NCBI GenBank assembly: GCA_963805255.1
Contig: CAWDTK010000009.1
Coordinates: 1 to 64,000, forward strand
Direction: 5' to 3'
Origin: Bog-532 sp963805255
GTDB lineage: Bacteria > Actinomycetota > Actinomycetes > Streptosporangiales > Streptosporangiaceae
Length of the DNA: 64,000 bases
Shown: positions 1-10,182 of the stretch, piece by piece
Layout of the letters: each line of letters opens with the position of its first letter
How positions within the stretch are numbered: position 1 is the stretch's first letter
Notes under the pieces: generated by a model
Seen by the model: only the letters and a program-made list of their open reading frames with translations
Databases searched by the model: none
Told to the model about the DNA's origin: nothing
Translations under genes and position numbers: made by a program

Positions 1-556
1 ATGCTGACCGACCAGGCGCACGCACCAGGCCAGTGCGTCGCTCCTGCTGCGGGCGACGCCGCCCTCGACGAGGGTATCGAGAACGCGGCGCTCCGGCTGG
101 CGCAGGCGGGTCATCACCGGCACCGACAGGGTGGTGAACATCTCGGTCCGGTCCGCGCAGGTGACGCCCCATGACACCTTGCGCCGGAAGCTGTGCTCGG
201 CTTCCCGGGCGATCTCGACCCGGCGGGCCCTGGTCTCCTCGCGGAACCGGAGGATCCGGCCCTCGGCGGCCGCCGCGCGTTCAGCGTCGGACGCGTCGCC
301 GGAGGTCTCCGGGTCGGGCAGCGTCCCGATGACCGTGATCTCCTCGCGGTCCGCCTTGATCACCGGCGCGGCGGTGAACCAGCCGGCCGGAAGCCTGCCG
401 GTGAACCAGCCGCGCAGCCGTTCGCGCGGTGAGGTCCCGGCATCCTGGCCGGCGCCCGCCTGGGCACCTTCGTCGTTGCGGCAGGCATCGCCGGCTGCGC
501 TGTCGCTGTCGTCAGCGCCGCGGCTCTTCGGCCGACCCGTCCTGCAGTGTACTCAT
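1..556 (-). CDS. Conserved actinobacterial hypothetical protein (partial, probable frameshift)
   Basis: The gene runs off the left edge of the window. One minus-strand frame is open from about 553 to 1 and reads like a conserved protein: PRERLRGWFTGRLP, then VIKADREEITVIGTLP, a charged helix RILRFREETRARRVEIA, and VMTRLRQPERRVLDTLVEGG followed by RSRSDALAWCVRLVGQH. I recall this pattern as a family of about 200 residues in Streptomyces-like genomes with no assigned function. The only good ATG (554-556) is in a different frame that stops at 512, so a one-base indel near 510-520 probably separates the start from the body. Otherwise the start is the GTG at 363, which would drop the conserved GWF segment. 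Function unknown. Confidence 0.6.
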
Positions 557-574
557 GTAATTATGATTACACCG

Positions 575-1879
575 TCACGAGGTAACGTCAAGACGGAAGA
601 TCACGTGTCCTGCCGGCGGAGTCCGGCCCGGTTTCCTGGCCGGGCATCGCCGGCACCCCGGCACGTACACCCGGTCGCAGACGGCCACGGCCACGAGGAC
701 CAGGACGACCACGATGTTCAGGGCCAGCGCCGTGACGTGCGGCGCCAGCAAGAGCAGGAGAAGCAGGACGGCGATAGCGGCGACCCGGGGCCAGGGGATC
801 ACGCCCCAGATGACCCGCTTGAACATGACGTGCCCGGCCAGGAACAAGACCGCCCCGCCGATCACCATCCAGCTGGTGGCCGCGCGGCCGACGGCCCCGG
901 GATGGGCCAGCACCTCCTGATCGGCGGAGGCCGCGACGATGATCCCGGCCACCATGACCGGATGGATGAGGTGGTACGCGGAGTCGGCCAGCGCCCCGGG
1001 ATCGGGCGACTCGGCGATCACCCGGGCCCCGTCCTCCGCGCTGCGGTCGAAGTAGATCCACCACGGGCGACACTGCCGCGAAGGCCGTGACGAACGCCGC
1101 GACCGCCGGGGCGGTGATGTCCTGCCGCACCGACAGGGCCTGGCCGATGACGACGATCGACTCGCCGAGGGCGATGATGATGAACGCCTGGCAGCGCTCG
1201 GCGAAGTGGCCGCCCGCGATGGTCCACTCGTCGCTGGTGGTGGCGCCCATTCCCGGGATGTAGAAGCCAACCTTGTCGGCGAGCAGGTCCACCCCGAGAG
1301 CGGCCAGCCACACCAGCTCGCGGGCGTGGCAGGCCACGAACGCGCCGGCCGCCACACGCATCCGCTGGCCACCGACCACAGCGTGATACGGGTGAAGATC
1401 CGGTCGACCCGCTGCCCGCGCCCGGCGATCGCGACGAAGGCGGACCGGCCGACCTGCATCAGCACGTACGCCCCGGCGACGATCAGCCCGCGGGTTCCGA
1501 ACGCCGCGGGCAGCGCCGCCGACAGCACCAGGCTGACCAGCATCAGCGCGATCAGCATCAGCCGCACCGGTACCCGGCGGGCATCCAGCCAGTTCGTCGC
1601 CCAGGTCGTGTAGACCCACGCCCACCACACCAGCGCGAGCAGCAACGCGGTCTGCAGCGCGCCGTTGACGGTCGGCAGGGCGAGCAGATGGTGCGACATC
1701 TGGGTGACGGCGAACACGTATACCAGGTCGAAGAAGAGCTCGATGTTAGTCACCCGCTGCTCACCGGAATGGTCCTGGAGCAGGCTGCCCGGGTTATGAC
1801 GCGGGCTTACGGGCGCCTCGTGGCCTCGGCGCATCACACCATCTCCCACCATGCATCCGCTGCTGCCCGGAGAGGACAC
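575..1879 (-). pseudogene. LtrA-family (low temperature requirement A) membrane protein, frameshifted
   Basis: The N-terminal part shows the LtrA signature (VTNIELFFDLVYVFAVTQ) and several hydrophobic helices, as in this roughly 400-residue multi-pass membrane family of unknown biochemical role. The reading frame moves at about 1350: the family sequence continues as ELVWLAALGVDLLADKVGF and HFAERCQAFIIIALGESI in the next frame. It returns near 1060, where WWIYFDRSAEDGA and the C-terminal helices are again in the first frame. At least two indels are therefore needed to make one protein. They roughly compensate, so the protein is either decayed or affected by base-calling errors. An IS1380 element begins just upstream of its start and may have removed its promoter. 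Confidence 0.75.
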
Positions 1880-1901
1880 CTCATCATTGAGGTCTTCTTA
1901 G

Positions 1902-3672
1902 CCCTGATCTTTCATCGGGGTTGATGGCTGCCGCTGAGCGGCGTGCGGACCGTGTTCTGGGCTGGGATTTTAGCTTCGGTGTATGACGGTGGCCCGGCTG
2001 GCGGGCCGGGTGGCCGGGGTTCCACGGCCCCGGGTTCTCCTTCCTTGCTCGCAGGGATGGGTTAGCACTGGTCAGGGGCCTTGCGGGATCGCCTGGATGC
2101 GCTGCCAGGCGGCGGTTATGGCGTCGGCCCAGGGCCAGGTCGCGGCGATTTTCAGGCATCTTCGCCGCCCGCCGTGCACGAGGCGGCCGGCGGCGTGCAG
2201 GATCCGGTAGCGGAGCGTTTTCGGCTCGGCTTTCGCCAGGTCGCGGTCCAGGGCCAGCAGCTTCAGCCAGGCCAGCAGGATGCAGGCGATCATGGAGGCG
2301 GTCAGCCACGCCTGGTTGACCTTGTAGTCATGCGACGGGAAATGGCCCAGCCCGGTGTCCTTGCCGGTGCGGATCACGTCCTCCACCCGGGCGTGGACCC
2401 GGTGCGCCGCGTCGATGTAGGCGCACTGGCCCAGCCAGCCACGCGTGGTGGCGGGCCGGTTCGTTACCCACAGGCAGTACCGCCAGCCGTCCTCTGCCTC
2501 GAACAGGGTCAGCTGCGCGCCCGGGTGCGGGCGTTCCCGGCGGGCGAAGATCCGCATCGCCTTGGGCCAGCCCTTGAGCTGGTCCCCGGCCGGCCCTTCG
2601 CGCAGCAGCCCGGTCAGCTCGATGACGTGGGCTTCCTCGATCCAGCAGGCCCGGTGCGCGCACCGGAGATTACCGCAGGCATCGTCCGCGCGGCGCTCGC
2701 GGACTTTCCCGTGCGCGTCCACGGCGGCTTCCCAGGCGTCCTCGGGGACCTGGGCCAGCGCGGCCTTTTCCCGCTTGCCCAGCTCCCAGCCCACGGAGTA
2801 GATCACCTGGTACCCGGGGCGGGCCGCCAGCTTGTCCAGCTCCCTGATCAGGGCGTGGCTGGCGCAGGCCCCGTCGCAGGTGATCATCAGCTTCCGGCGG
2901 AACGCCGGCGGCAGCGCGGCGATCGCCTCGCCCAGGATCTGCAGGTGATCAGCGGCGGTATTCGACCCGGCCGAGCCGGGGCGCAGCATCCACGCCAGCG
3001 GCTCCCGCACGTTGTCGCATTCGGCGACCAGCGGGTGATGGCCGAATCCCTTGAAATTGGGCTCCGCCAGCTCCTTATCCGAGTGCGCGGGCACCACGGT
3101 CGCGTCCAGCCGGATACACGTCACCCCCTCCAGCGTCTTGTCCGCGACCCGCACCGGCGGCAGCGTGCCGGCCTGCGCCCACGCGTGCCGCCGCGCCTTG
3201 TTCACCGCGGCGGCGAGCTTGCGCTGCGCGCGGTCGCCGGCGCCGGCGATCTCCTTCAGCGCCCGCCACGCCGTCGGCACCGACGCCACCAGGCCGAACA
3301 GCTCCCGCTGATCGCCCATCACCCGGAAATCACTGATCACCCGGGCGCCGTCCGCGATCGCGCACGCCAGATCGCTGACGACCCGGCCCCGGTCATGCCC
3401 CCACAGCGGCGACGGCAGCGCCCGCGACAGCCCCGCCGTCAGCCCCGTCCGGTCCGCCAGCTGCCGCAGCAGAACCAGGCCCGCATGCGACACGATCCCC
3501 GTACCGCCGCCAGTGACTTCCAGACCCCGCGACCACCCTGTACCGTTCACGTAGAAAGTGCTCCTCGAACCCGGCGCGATAAGGACCCAAACACCCCTAA
3601 TCGTCCCAGTTCAGGAGCACTTTTCCATTCAGGCGCGCCAGTCAGCCCACACGGCTCGGTGAAAAGACAGGG
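1902..3672 (-). mobile_element. IS1380-family insertion sequence, complete
   Basis: The element is bounded by imperfect terminal inverted repeats. The left end starts CCCTGATCTTTCATCGG and the right end, on the other strand, starts CCCTGTCTTTTCACCGA (12 of 17 positions match). It is flanked by a perfect 4-bp direct repeat TTAG (1898-1901 and 3673-3676), the duplication size known for IS1380. It carries one transposase gene. Intact ends and duplication point to a recent single insertion. It separates the LtrA pseudogene from an older IS5-like remnant. Confidence 0.88.
2072..3550 (-). CDS. IS1380-family transposase
   Basis: A 492-residue DDE transposase that catalyses cut-and-paste movement of the surrounding element. 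Recognisable blocks are the first catalytic Asp in RLDATVVPAHSDKE, the second in ITCDGACASHAL, and the C-terminal block HDYKVNQAWLTASMIA followed by LLALDRDLAKAEPKTLRYR and RRRCLKIAATWPWADA, all typical of actinobacterial IS1380 proteins. Length is normal and the frame is unbroken, so it is probably active. The start lies about 120 bases inside the right terminal repeat. Confidence 0.9.
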   Translation of the reverse strand: MNGTGWSRGLEVTGGGTGIVSHAGLVLLRQLADRTGLTAGLSRALPSPLWGHDRGRVVSDLACAIADGARVISDFRVMGDQRELFGLVASVPTAWRALKEIAGAGDRAQRKLAAAVNKARRHAWAQAGTLPPVRVADKTLEGVTCIRLDATVVPAHSDKELAEPNFKGFGHHPLVAECDNVREPLAWMLRPGSAGSNTAADHLQILGEAIAALPPAFRRKLMITCDGACASHALIRELDKLAARPGYQVIYSVGWELGKREKAALAQVPEDAWEAAVDAHGKVRERRADDACGNLRCAHRACWIEEAHVIELTGLLREGPAGDQLKGWPKAMRIFARRERPHPGAQLTLFEAEDGWRYCLWVTNRPATTRGWLGQCAYIDAAHRVHARVEDVIRTGKDTGLGHFPSHDYKVNQAWLTASMIACILLAWLKLLALDRDLAKAEPKTLRYRILHAAGRLVHGGRRRCLKIAATWPWADAITAAWQRIQAIPQGP

Positions 3673-3682
3673 TTAGCGACTT

Positions 3683-4490
3683 TCATGTGATCACCTTGTG
3701 CTCGAATAGGATGAGGCTTGGGCGTTTTCGCCGATTTTGCCGGGGCTGAGCATGACGCGCTGAAGGGTCTGCCAGCGCTGGGATATCAGGCGAAGCTTCG
3801 CTCGCCCAGGCAGCGCAGCAGCGTGTTGCGGGTCGGGTACCAGGATCGAGTTCCCGGCCGCCTGTTGGCTTCCTTACCGGGATGTGGACGCCATGGCCTG
3901 CGCCTTCGTACCCGGAATCGGCCAGGACCGGCAGGTCCTTCAGGAAGGGCCGCAAGGTCACCAGCAGGTGCTCGCGGGTGGCGCTGATGTCGTGGACGCC
4001 GCCGGGAAGGACCGGCGAGACCCACAGCGGGATACTGCGGGGGTGAACAGCGCCTGGATGTTGCCGCCGAAGCCGTGCGCCTTACCGGAATACCAGCGGT
4101 CGATCTCGCGGCCTTTCCTGCTGATGGGCTTTTCTTTCAGCCGGTCGGATGCGCCAACCTTGCCATCCAGGATCAGGTAGGGTAGCCCCTGCTCTGTCGC
4201 CCCATCCAGGACCGCGCGCAGGTCGGGCGCCTGCCCGGCGAGCAAGGTGATGGCCTCCTCCAGGTAGCGGTAGGCGGTGGCCTGGGAGATCCCGAAGCCC
4301 TGCCGAGCCGGGCGACGTCAGGCCGGTCACGGAACCAGGCCAGGGCGAAGACCGCCTGCTTCCAGCAGCTCAGCGCCCGGGTTCCACTGCGGGTACCGAT
4401 CTCGCGGCGGTGCCCGGCCAGCAGCTACGCCACGAACGCGGCCAGTTGGAACGGGACGTCGAGCATGACACAATAGGAGACCACGCGGAG
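3683..4490 (-). pseudogene. IS5-like (DDE_Tnp_4 type) transposase remnant
   Basis: Pieces of one transposase appear in order on the minus strand but in several frames. They are an N-terminal MLDVPFQLAAFVA interrupted by a stop codon, CWKQAVFALAWFRDRPDVA, the middle LPYLILDGKVGASDRLKEK with WYSGKAHGFGGNIQALFTPA, then LRPFLKDLPVLADSGYEGAGH and a C-terminal LILFEHKVIT. The catalytic Asp residues of DGKV and DSGYEG are still readable. At least three frameshifts and one stop make it inactive. Its end abuts the IS1380 target site, so the IS1380 insertion came later. Confidence 0.8.
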
Positions 4491-4692
4491 CCTTTCCCGG
4501 TAGGTAGATGATCTTCAGCGAGACCTCTTCTACCGGGGCTCCGCGCCTGCCCGTGGATCTGGTGTTATGTCCGCGCGTCTTCCCCGACGCCCCTGTTACG
4601 CACCGGATCCGGATCAACCTTGCTTAGAAAACCTCATTCGGCAAGGGTGGTGTTGGTGACGTTGATGACGCTCTCATTGGGGGAGGGATTCC

Positions 4693-5769
4693 GTGACTGT
4701 CCGTCGATGGTTCTCGGTGATCTGTAGGAGCATTTCTAGGACTTCCGGGAAGGCCGAGACCTTCTACGAGTGCAACCCCACCTATGTTGATCCGAACCAC
4801 GACAGCAAAGCGTGGCGATTTTCTTCTCCTGCGGCGCAGGGAATGGATCCTGCGATGCTGAAGAATGGGCTTAGGGGCCTTTCGCGCGAGAAGTCACTGC
4901 TCAGCGTGCTGGTCATCAGGAACAACCGCATGGTCGCGGAGCAGTATTTCCATGGCGGCGGCGTGCGGAAAAGCAACAACGTTCACTCCGCTTCGAAGAG
5001 CATGATCCAGGCGCTGGCGGGAATCGCGGTCGCAAAAGGTTTCATGGGCAGTCTCGACGACAAGGTGTCGAAGTATCTACCCGAGTATATTCCTGGTACG
5101 AGCGCGCGGAAGCACCAGATCTCACTGCGTGACCTGTTGACGATGTCATCCGGGTTGGCATGGCAAGAGGACGATACGGAGTACAAGATCCAAGAGAAGC
5201 CCGACTGGGTAAAGGCAATCCTTGATCAACCGCTACAGCACGGCCCGGGAAGGGTATTCAATTACAGTACAGGGAATACGCACGTGCTCTCGGCCGTGCT
5301 CCAGCGAGCAACCGGAATGAGTACGTGCGACTTCGCTGCTCGGTATCTTTTTGGTATGATCGGAATCACCGTGGAACACTGGGGCCGAGACCCTCAAGGG
5401 GTCTGCTCGGGTGGATACAACGTGTACATGACGTCTCGGGAACTGGCGAAGTTCGGGTTGCTGTACCTGAACGGTGGCGCGTGGCAGGGACGTCAAGTCG
5501 TACCTCCTGCCACGGTTCAACAGGCCAGGCAACGGATCTGGCAAGTCGATGAGGACTTCGGATACTCCCAGGGCTGGTGGACCCGGCGTATCGCGGGGCA
5601 CGACATACATCTGGCCTGGGGCTACGGAGGCCAGTTCATTTACGTCATACCGGATGTGAATATGGTTCTTGTCACCACCGGGGACACGCGCGACGGCCAC
5701 TCTATCAAAGAGACAGACCTGCGTCAGTTCATCGAAAACAGCCTCCTTCCGTCTATCGCGAGGCGGTAA
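4693..5769 (+). CDS. Serine hydrolase of the class C beta-lactamase/PBP-like fold
   Basis: A 358-residue enzyme that likely hydrolyses an ester or amide through an active-site serine. The nucleophile motif SxxK is SASK at residues 99-102, the second motif is around NYSTGN at 190-195 (YST in place of the usual YxN), and the third, KTG-like, motif is WGYGGQ near 315. Segments VHSASKSMIQALAGIA and LRDLLTMSSGL are typical of the family. The GTG start at 4693 is preceded by a strong GGGAGGG site. No clear signal peptide is visible. Third codon positions are less GC-biased than in neighbouring genes, which suggests recent acquisition. It stands alone between an IS remnant and the convergent NRPS gene, so its substrate cannot be inferred. 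Confidence 0.8.
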   Translation: MTVRRWFSVICRSISRTSGKAETFYECNPTYVDPNHDSKAWRFSSPAAQGMDPAMLKNGLRGLSREKSLLSVLVIRNNRMVAEQYFHGGGVRKSNNVHSASKSMIQALAGIAVAKGFMGSLDDKVSKYLPEYIPGTSARKHQISLRDLLTMSSGLAWQEDDTEYKIQEKPDWVKAILDQPLQHGPGRVFNYSTGNTHVLSAVLQRATGMSTCDFAARYLFGMIGITVEHWGRDPQGVCSGGYNVYMTSRELAKFGLLYLNGGAWQGRQVVPPATVQQARQRIWQVDEDFGYSQGWWTRRIAGHDIHLAWGYGGQFIYVIPDVNMVLVTTGDTRDGHSIKETDLRQFIENSLLPSIARR

Positions 5770-6061
5770 CCCAAAGTCGAGGGCAGGGGTTCGCTCACCA
5801 GTGCAGGCCCGGGTGTGCGCGCCCCCGGTCCAGGCCATGACCGGTCCGGCTGGACTTCCACCAGCTAGTTCTCGGCACCGCCCGGCGCACACTACGGCCG
5901 CCTCCGACGCCCACCCGGCCAGCAGTCCACTCCCCGGGGTCACCGGTTATAGGACGCCACGCTCCGGCAGCAGGAACCCGCAGGCCGCCCGGCCGGGGAG
6001 GGCCTGCCCAGTTCCCGCCGCCACTCTCGATACGTTCCGCGCCCCTACGCCGGGGAGTCCC

Positions 6062-9000
6062 TCACGGCTGCGCTTCCAGGCTCTTCGCCGCCTGCACGGT
6101 TGGGATGCCGTGCCAGCGCGTTCCGCTGGCGAGCGTCTCCCCCTTCATCAACAGCGACAGCGGCCCGACGACGGCGCCGCGCTCGATCTCGGAGTCGTAG
6201 AGCACCACGCTCATGTTTCCGACCGATGCCTCCGGTCCTACCTTCAGGTGCGAGCTCTTGAAGACCCTGTCCTCGAAGAGGTGGTTCTGGATCACTACCC
6301 CGTAATTGAGCGCGGCGTAGTCGCCGATCTCCACCAGGTCCCATTCGGAGAAAAGGGCGGTCGCGATGAAGGTATGCCGGCCGATCCGGCAGCCCATGAG
6401 GCGCAGGAACGGGGCGGCGAACGGTGTCCCGAGCAGCGGGCTCAGCACCGGTGTGACGACCGACTCATATGCACCGTTCACCATCTCGTTGAGCCAGACG
6501 TACATGGACCACAGCGGCTTGATCTCCGGTTTGAAGGTGCCCATTACCGCCTTCTTCAGCGCGGCGACGACCACGATCGCGCCAAGCCCGAGGACAAGCC
6601 CCGTGACCGGCGCGAGCGCCACCATGGGGACCGCGCCAAACTGGACGAAGGTCGCGTTCAGCGCGAAGATCCAGGCGACCAGGGCGGCCAGGGCGATATA
6701 GCCGGGGATCACGATCCTGAGCGCGTCGATTATGGCCCGCTGGAGGTAGAGCTTCAACGTCGGGCGGAATGTGACGGTGTCCTCGAAGTTGCCGACCTTC
6801 GGCCGGTGCGTCAACGCGAATGAGGGCGAACCGAGCCATTCGGAGCCGTCCGGGGTGCGGGCCGGTTCGGGCGGGGGAACCGACTGCACGCCGAGCAGGC
6901 AGCCGTCTCCCAGGCTGGCGCCGACGGGTAGGACCGCGCTGTTACCGACGAAACTCCGGCTGCCGATCCGGTTGACCGAGATCTGGAACATGCCGAGGTG
7001 CGCACGGCGGCCGCCGATGATCGAGCCGTCGGCGAAGAAGCTCTCCGCGCCGACGTCGATGAGCTCCGGCGCGAAGTTCCACACCGTCGACAGCTCCGCC
7101 CGCGGGCCGATCCTCGCGCCCATGAGCCGCAGCCAGGGCGGCAGGTAGAGCGTCGTGTACACGGGGAGCAGCAGTGCTCTGCTCAGCCCCATCAGCCCGT
7201 CCGAGAGCCACTTCCGCACGTAGAGCATGCTCTCCACCGGGTAGGTTCCCGGCTGGACCCGGCTGAGGACGATCCGCCGCACCAGCGCCAGGATCAGGCA
7301 GGACAAGACCACGCCGGCCGGCACGGACAACACCCCCGCCAGCGCCAGTCCGATCAGCCCGCCAGCGAGGAAGGACACCGCCGCCACCACGGCGACAAAC
7401 ACCAGGGGTACGGCAACGAACAGGCTCGTCAGCTCGGCGGCCACCAAGTGCGCGGCACCGAACAGGAAGCGGCGTACCGGTGACCGCCCGGGGGCGGCAG
7501 CCGGGACGCAGACGTCGGCAGGCCGGGGCGGCGAGCCCCGGCGGCCCTCGCCAGCCGGGATCGCCGCACCGTCCGGGAGCAGCGACTGGTCGTCCAGGCG
7601 CGAGTCGTGGCCCATCCGGACACCGAGTCCGAGCGCGGAGTGGATGCCGATGAAGCACCGGTCGCCGATCTCCACGGTGCCCAAGCGGAGCATGCCGTCC
7701 TCGACCCGGTATCCGAGCAGCTGGGTATCGGCGCCGATGCTGGTATCAGCTCCGATCGACAGGAGGTCCCATACGGAGCCCTGCGCGGTATCGAGCGTGC
7801 ACCGGGCACCCACCCGTGCCCCCATCAGCCGGAACACCAGAGGCTGAAGGGGCGTGCCGCTCAGCCCGCCGAGGCCGCTGAACGCCTGGACCCGGTTGCA
7901 GAGCCACCAGCGCCAGTAGTATAGGCCCCACAGCGGATACTCTCCGGGCTTGTAGCGGCCGATGATCAGCCACTTGGCGGCGATCGAGACGGTTAGGAAC
8001 ACCGGCCAGGTCAGCAGGACCACCGCCACCGTGAGCACCACCAGCCGCCCGGTCGAGATGGTCCCGTAGAACCAGCCGCGGCCGAGCAGGAACAGCACTC
8101 CGAGCGGAATGGCCGCCATCGCCGCCATGACGTACATCGAAAGTGCCTGCAGGGCGAACGTGGCGAGGCGCTCCCATCGCGGGGTGCCGTGGAACACGGC
8201 GCGGCTGCCTCTCGCCGGTGCCGCGGCCGCCGAAGCCGGGGCGTCCGCGCCGTCACCGGCGGGCAGCGACTCGAGCCGCTCGGCGAGGGCGCGAACGGTC
8301 GGGCACTCATAGGCGTCGCGGACGGTGACGGTGCGGGAGATCCGCTGCCTGAGCGTGGTCGCCATCCGGGCGGCGAGCAGGGAGTGTCCGCCCAGGTCCA
8401 GGAAGAAGTCGTCGGTCACGGAGATCGGCTCAATTCCGAGGATCTCACCCCAGACGCCGGCGATCTGGCGTTCGAGCTCGGTCTGCGGCGCGACATGCGT
8501 GCGGGAGGTGCGCACCAGGGGGTGCTGCGGTGGTGGGAGCTGATTCCTGTCGATCTTCCCGCTCGTCGTCCGTGGCAGCTCGGGGACGACGTTGAGATAG
8601 CCGGGGATCATGTAGGGCGGCATCCTGGCCTCCAGCAGGCTCAGGATCTGGTCGCGGCCGAGCTGGCCGGGCGCCTGCGCGGCGACGACATAGGCCGCAA
8701 GCTGCTGCAGGCCGTCTCGCTTCACCAGCTGGACGGCCGCCGCCCGCACGTGCGGGTCGTCGCGCAGGACCGATTCGATCTCGGAGAGCTCGACCCGGTA
8801 GCCGCGGATCTTCACCTGCGTGTCCATCCGCCCGAAGAACTCCAGCTCGCCGTCGGCGGTCAGCCGGACAAGGTCTCCGGTGCGGTAGAAGCGGTCGGCG
8901 CCGTCGATCTGCCCAGTAGTCAGGAACCGCTCGTCGGTGAGCACCGGCTGGTTGATATAGCCGCGGGCGAGCGTCGGCCCGCTGATCAGGAGTTCGCCCT

Positions 9001-10165
9001 TCGCGCCGCGCGGCACGGGCTGAAGCTTGTCGTCCACAATATGGATCCCGTAGCCGCAAAGCGGGCGGCCTATCGTGACGGGGCGGCCGGGTCGGCATTC
9101 GGCGACCGTCGTGTTCACTGTCGCTTCGGTCGGGCCGTATACGTTCAGCAGCCGCAGGCCGGGCCGCGCCCATCGATCGACCAGCTCGCGCGGGCAGACT
9201 TCGCCGCTCAGCACCACCGTCCGCAGGGTCGGGATGTCGTCGGTCAGGGTCGCGAGCATCGTGGGCACGGTGGAGAAGTATGTGACCGCTTGCTCAGTGA
9301 GGTACTGGCCCAGCTCGCTTCCGAAGCGGGGTGCATCGCGGGTCGGCACGACGAGCGTCGAACCGTTCGAAAACGCCATCCAGATCTCCTCGACGGACCC
9401 GTCGAAGCTGAGGGAGAACCCCTGGTGGACGCGGTCGTCACCGTTGGTCCCGCAGGTCGCGTTGAATGCGTCGACGAAGCGGGTGACGTGCCGGTGCTCG
9501 GCCATCACGCCCTTGGGACGGCCGGTGGTACCGGAAGTGTAGATCACGTACGCGAGGTCGGCCGGTGAGAGGCCCGACTCGGCCCGTGTGACCGGCGAGT
9601 CGGCGCACGCTTGGATCTCCGGCCACTCCGCGTCGAGCACGAGCGCGCGGGTGCCCGCGAAGAATCTGTGGGCCCTCGCGGCGAGCGGGGTCTCCGTGAG
9701 GCAAATCAGGAGACCCAGCTCGGCGGCGATGTGCTGGATTCGCTCGCTGGGATACGTTGGGTCGATCGGCACATAGGCGGCGCCCGACTTGTAGCAGGCC
9801 AGGATCGCGATGATCGGCAGCTCGGATCGTTCAAAGTAGATCGCGACGAACTGGCCGGGCCCAGCGCCCAGCGCCCGCAACCGCCGGGCGAGGCCGTTGG
9901 CCGCCCGGTCCAGCTCGGCGTAGGTCCACCGTACGTCACCGCACACGATCGCTGTGGCGTCCGGGGTCGTCGCCGCCTGCGCCTCGAACACCTCGTGGAG
10001 GCACCGCTCGCCCGTGGCCGACATGGTGCGGGGAGGGTGACCCAGCCCGGCCAGGGCCGCCTGTCGCTGGTCCGCGCCGACGTTGCCAGTGGCCCCACGG
10101 TCGACCGTCACGATCCTGGCCCGGTCCCCATCGCGGGGACATGCATCCAGGCTCGCCATTTCCAT
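6062..10165 (-). CDS. Epsilon-poly-lysine-synthetase-like NRPS (A-T-six TM-three tandem domains)
   Basis: A 1367-residue membrane-anchored single-module peptide synthetase. Residues about 55-545 are an adenylation domain (A3 core YTSGTTGRPKGV at 210-220, A5 NVYGPTEATVN at 341-351, A10 SGKIDR at 535-540). A carrier domain follows with phosphopantetheine Ser595 in LGGHSLL. The rest is three repeats of two membrane helices plus a hexapeptide-rich domain, each introduced by a motif like GRYKPGEYPLWGLYYWRWW. This is the architecture known for Pls of Streptomyces albulus, which makes homopolymers of a basic amino acid without a thioesterase. Specificity residues that I aligned by eye read D-G-E-S-V-S-V-V-N-K; Glu at the third position fits a cationic substrate. 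I chose the ATG at 10163-10165, 17 bases after the kamA-like stop; a longer reading from 10294 would overlap that gene. The pair is probably translationally coupled. Confidence 0.88.
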   Translation of the reverse strand: MEMASLDACPRDGDRARIVTVDRGATGNVGADQRQAALAGLGHPPRTMSATGERCLHEVFEAQAATTPDATAIVCGDVRWTYAELDRAANGLARRLRALGAGPGQFVAIYFERSELPIIAILACYKSGAAYVPIDPTYPSERIQHIAAELGLLICLTETPLAARAHRFFAGTRALVLDAEWPEIQACADSPVTRAESGLSPADLAYVIYTSGTTGRPKGVMAEHRHVTRFVDAFNATCGTNGDDRVHQGFSLSFDGSVEEIWMAFSNGSTLVVPTRDAPRFGSELGQYLTEQAVTYFSTVPTMLATLTDDIPTLRTVVLSGEVCPRELVDRWARPGLRLLNVYGPTEATVNTTVAECRPGRPVTIGRPLCGYGIHIVDDKLQPVPRGAKGELLISGPTLARGYINQPVLTDERFLTTGQIDGADRFYRTGDLVRLTADGELEFFGRMDTQVKIRGYRVELSEIESVLRDDPHVRAAAVQLVKRDGLQQLAAYVVAAQAPGQLGRDQILSLLEARMPPYMIPGYLNVVPELPRTTSGKIDRNQLPPPQHPLVRTSRTHVAPQTELERQIAGVWGEILGIEPISVTDDFFLDLGGHSLLAARMATTLRQRISRTVTVRDAYECPTVRALAERLESLPAGDGADAPASAAAAPARGSRAVFHGTPRWERLATFALQALSMYVMAAMAAIPLGVLFLLGRGWFYGTISTGRLVVLTVAVVLLTWPVFLTVSIAAKWLIIGRYKPGEYPLWGLYYWRWWLCNRVQAFSGLGGLSGTPLQPLVFRLMGARVGARCTLDTAQGSVWDLLSIGADTSIGADTQLLGYRVEDGMLRLGTVEIGDRCFIGIHSALGLGVRMGHDSRLDDQSLLPDGAAIPAGEGRRGSPPRPADVCVPAAAPGRSPVRRFLFGAAHLVAAELTSLFVAVPLVFVAVVAAVSFLAGGLIGLALAGVLSVPAGVVLSCLILALVRRIVLSRVQPGTYPVESMLYVRKWLSDGLMGLSRALLLPVYTTLYLPPWLRLMGARIGPRAELSTVWNFAPELIDVGAESFFADGSIIGGRRAHLGMFQISVNRIGSRSFVGNSAVLPVGASLGDGCLLGVQSVPPPEPARTPDGSEWLGSPSFALTHRPKVGNFEDTVTFRPTLKLYLQRAIIDALRIVIPGYIALAALVAWIFALNATFVQFGAVPMVALAPVTGLVLGLGAIVVVAALKKAVMGTFKPEIKPLWSMYVWLNEMVNGAYESVVTPVLSPLLGTPFAAPFLRLMGCRIGRHTFIATALFSEWDLVEIGDYAALNYGVVIQNHLFEDRVFKSSHLKVGPEASVGNMSVVLYDSEIERGAVVGPLSLLMKGETLASGTRWHGIPTVQAAKSLEAQP

Positions 10166-10182
10166 ATGCCTGGCTCGCCCGC

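Noticed and set aside
2081..3676. 531-codon plus-strand frame
   Set aside because: Antisense shadow of the IS1380 transposase, lacking protein-like features.
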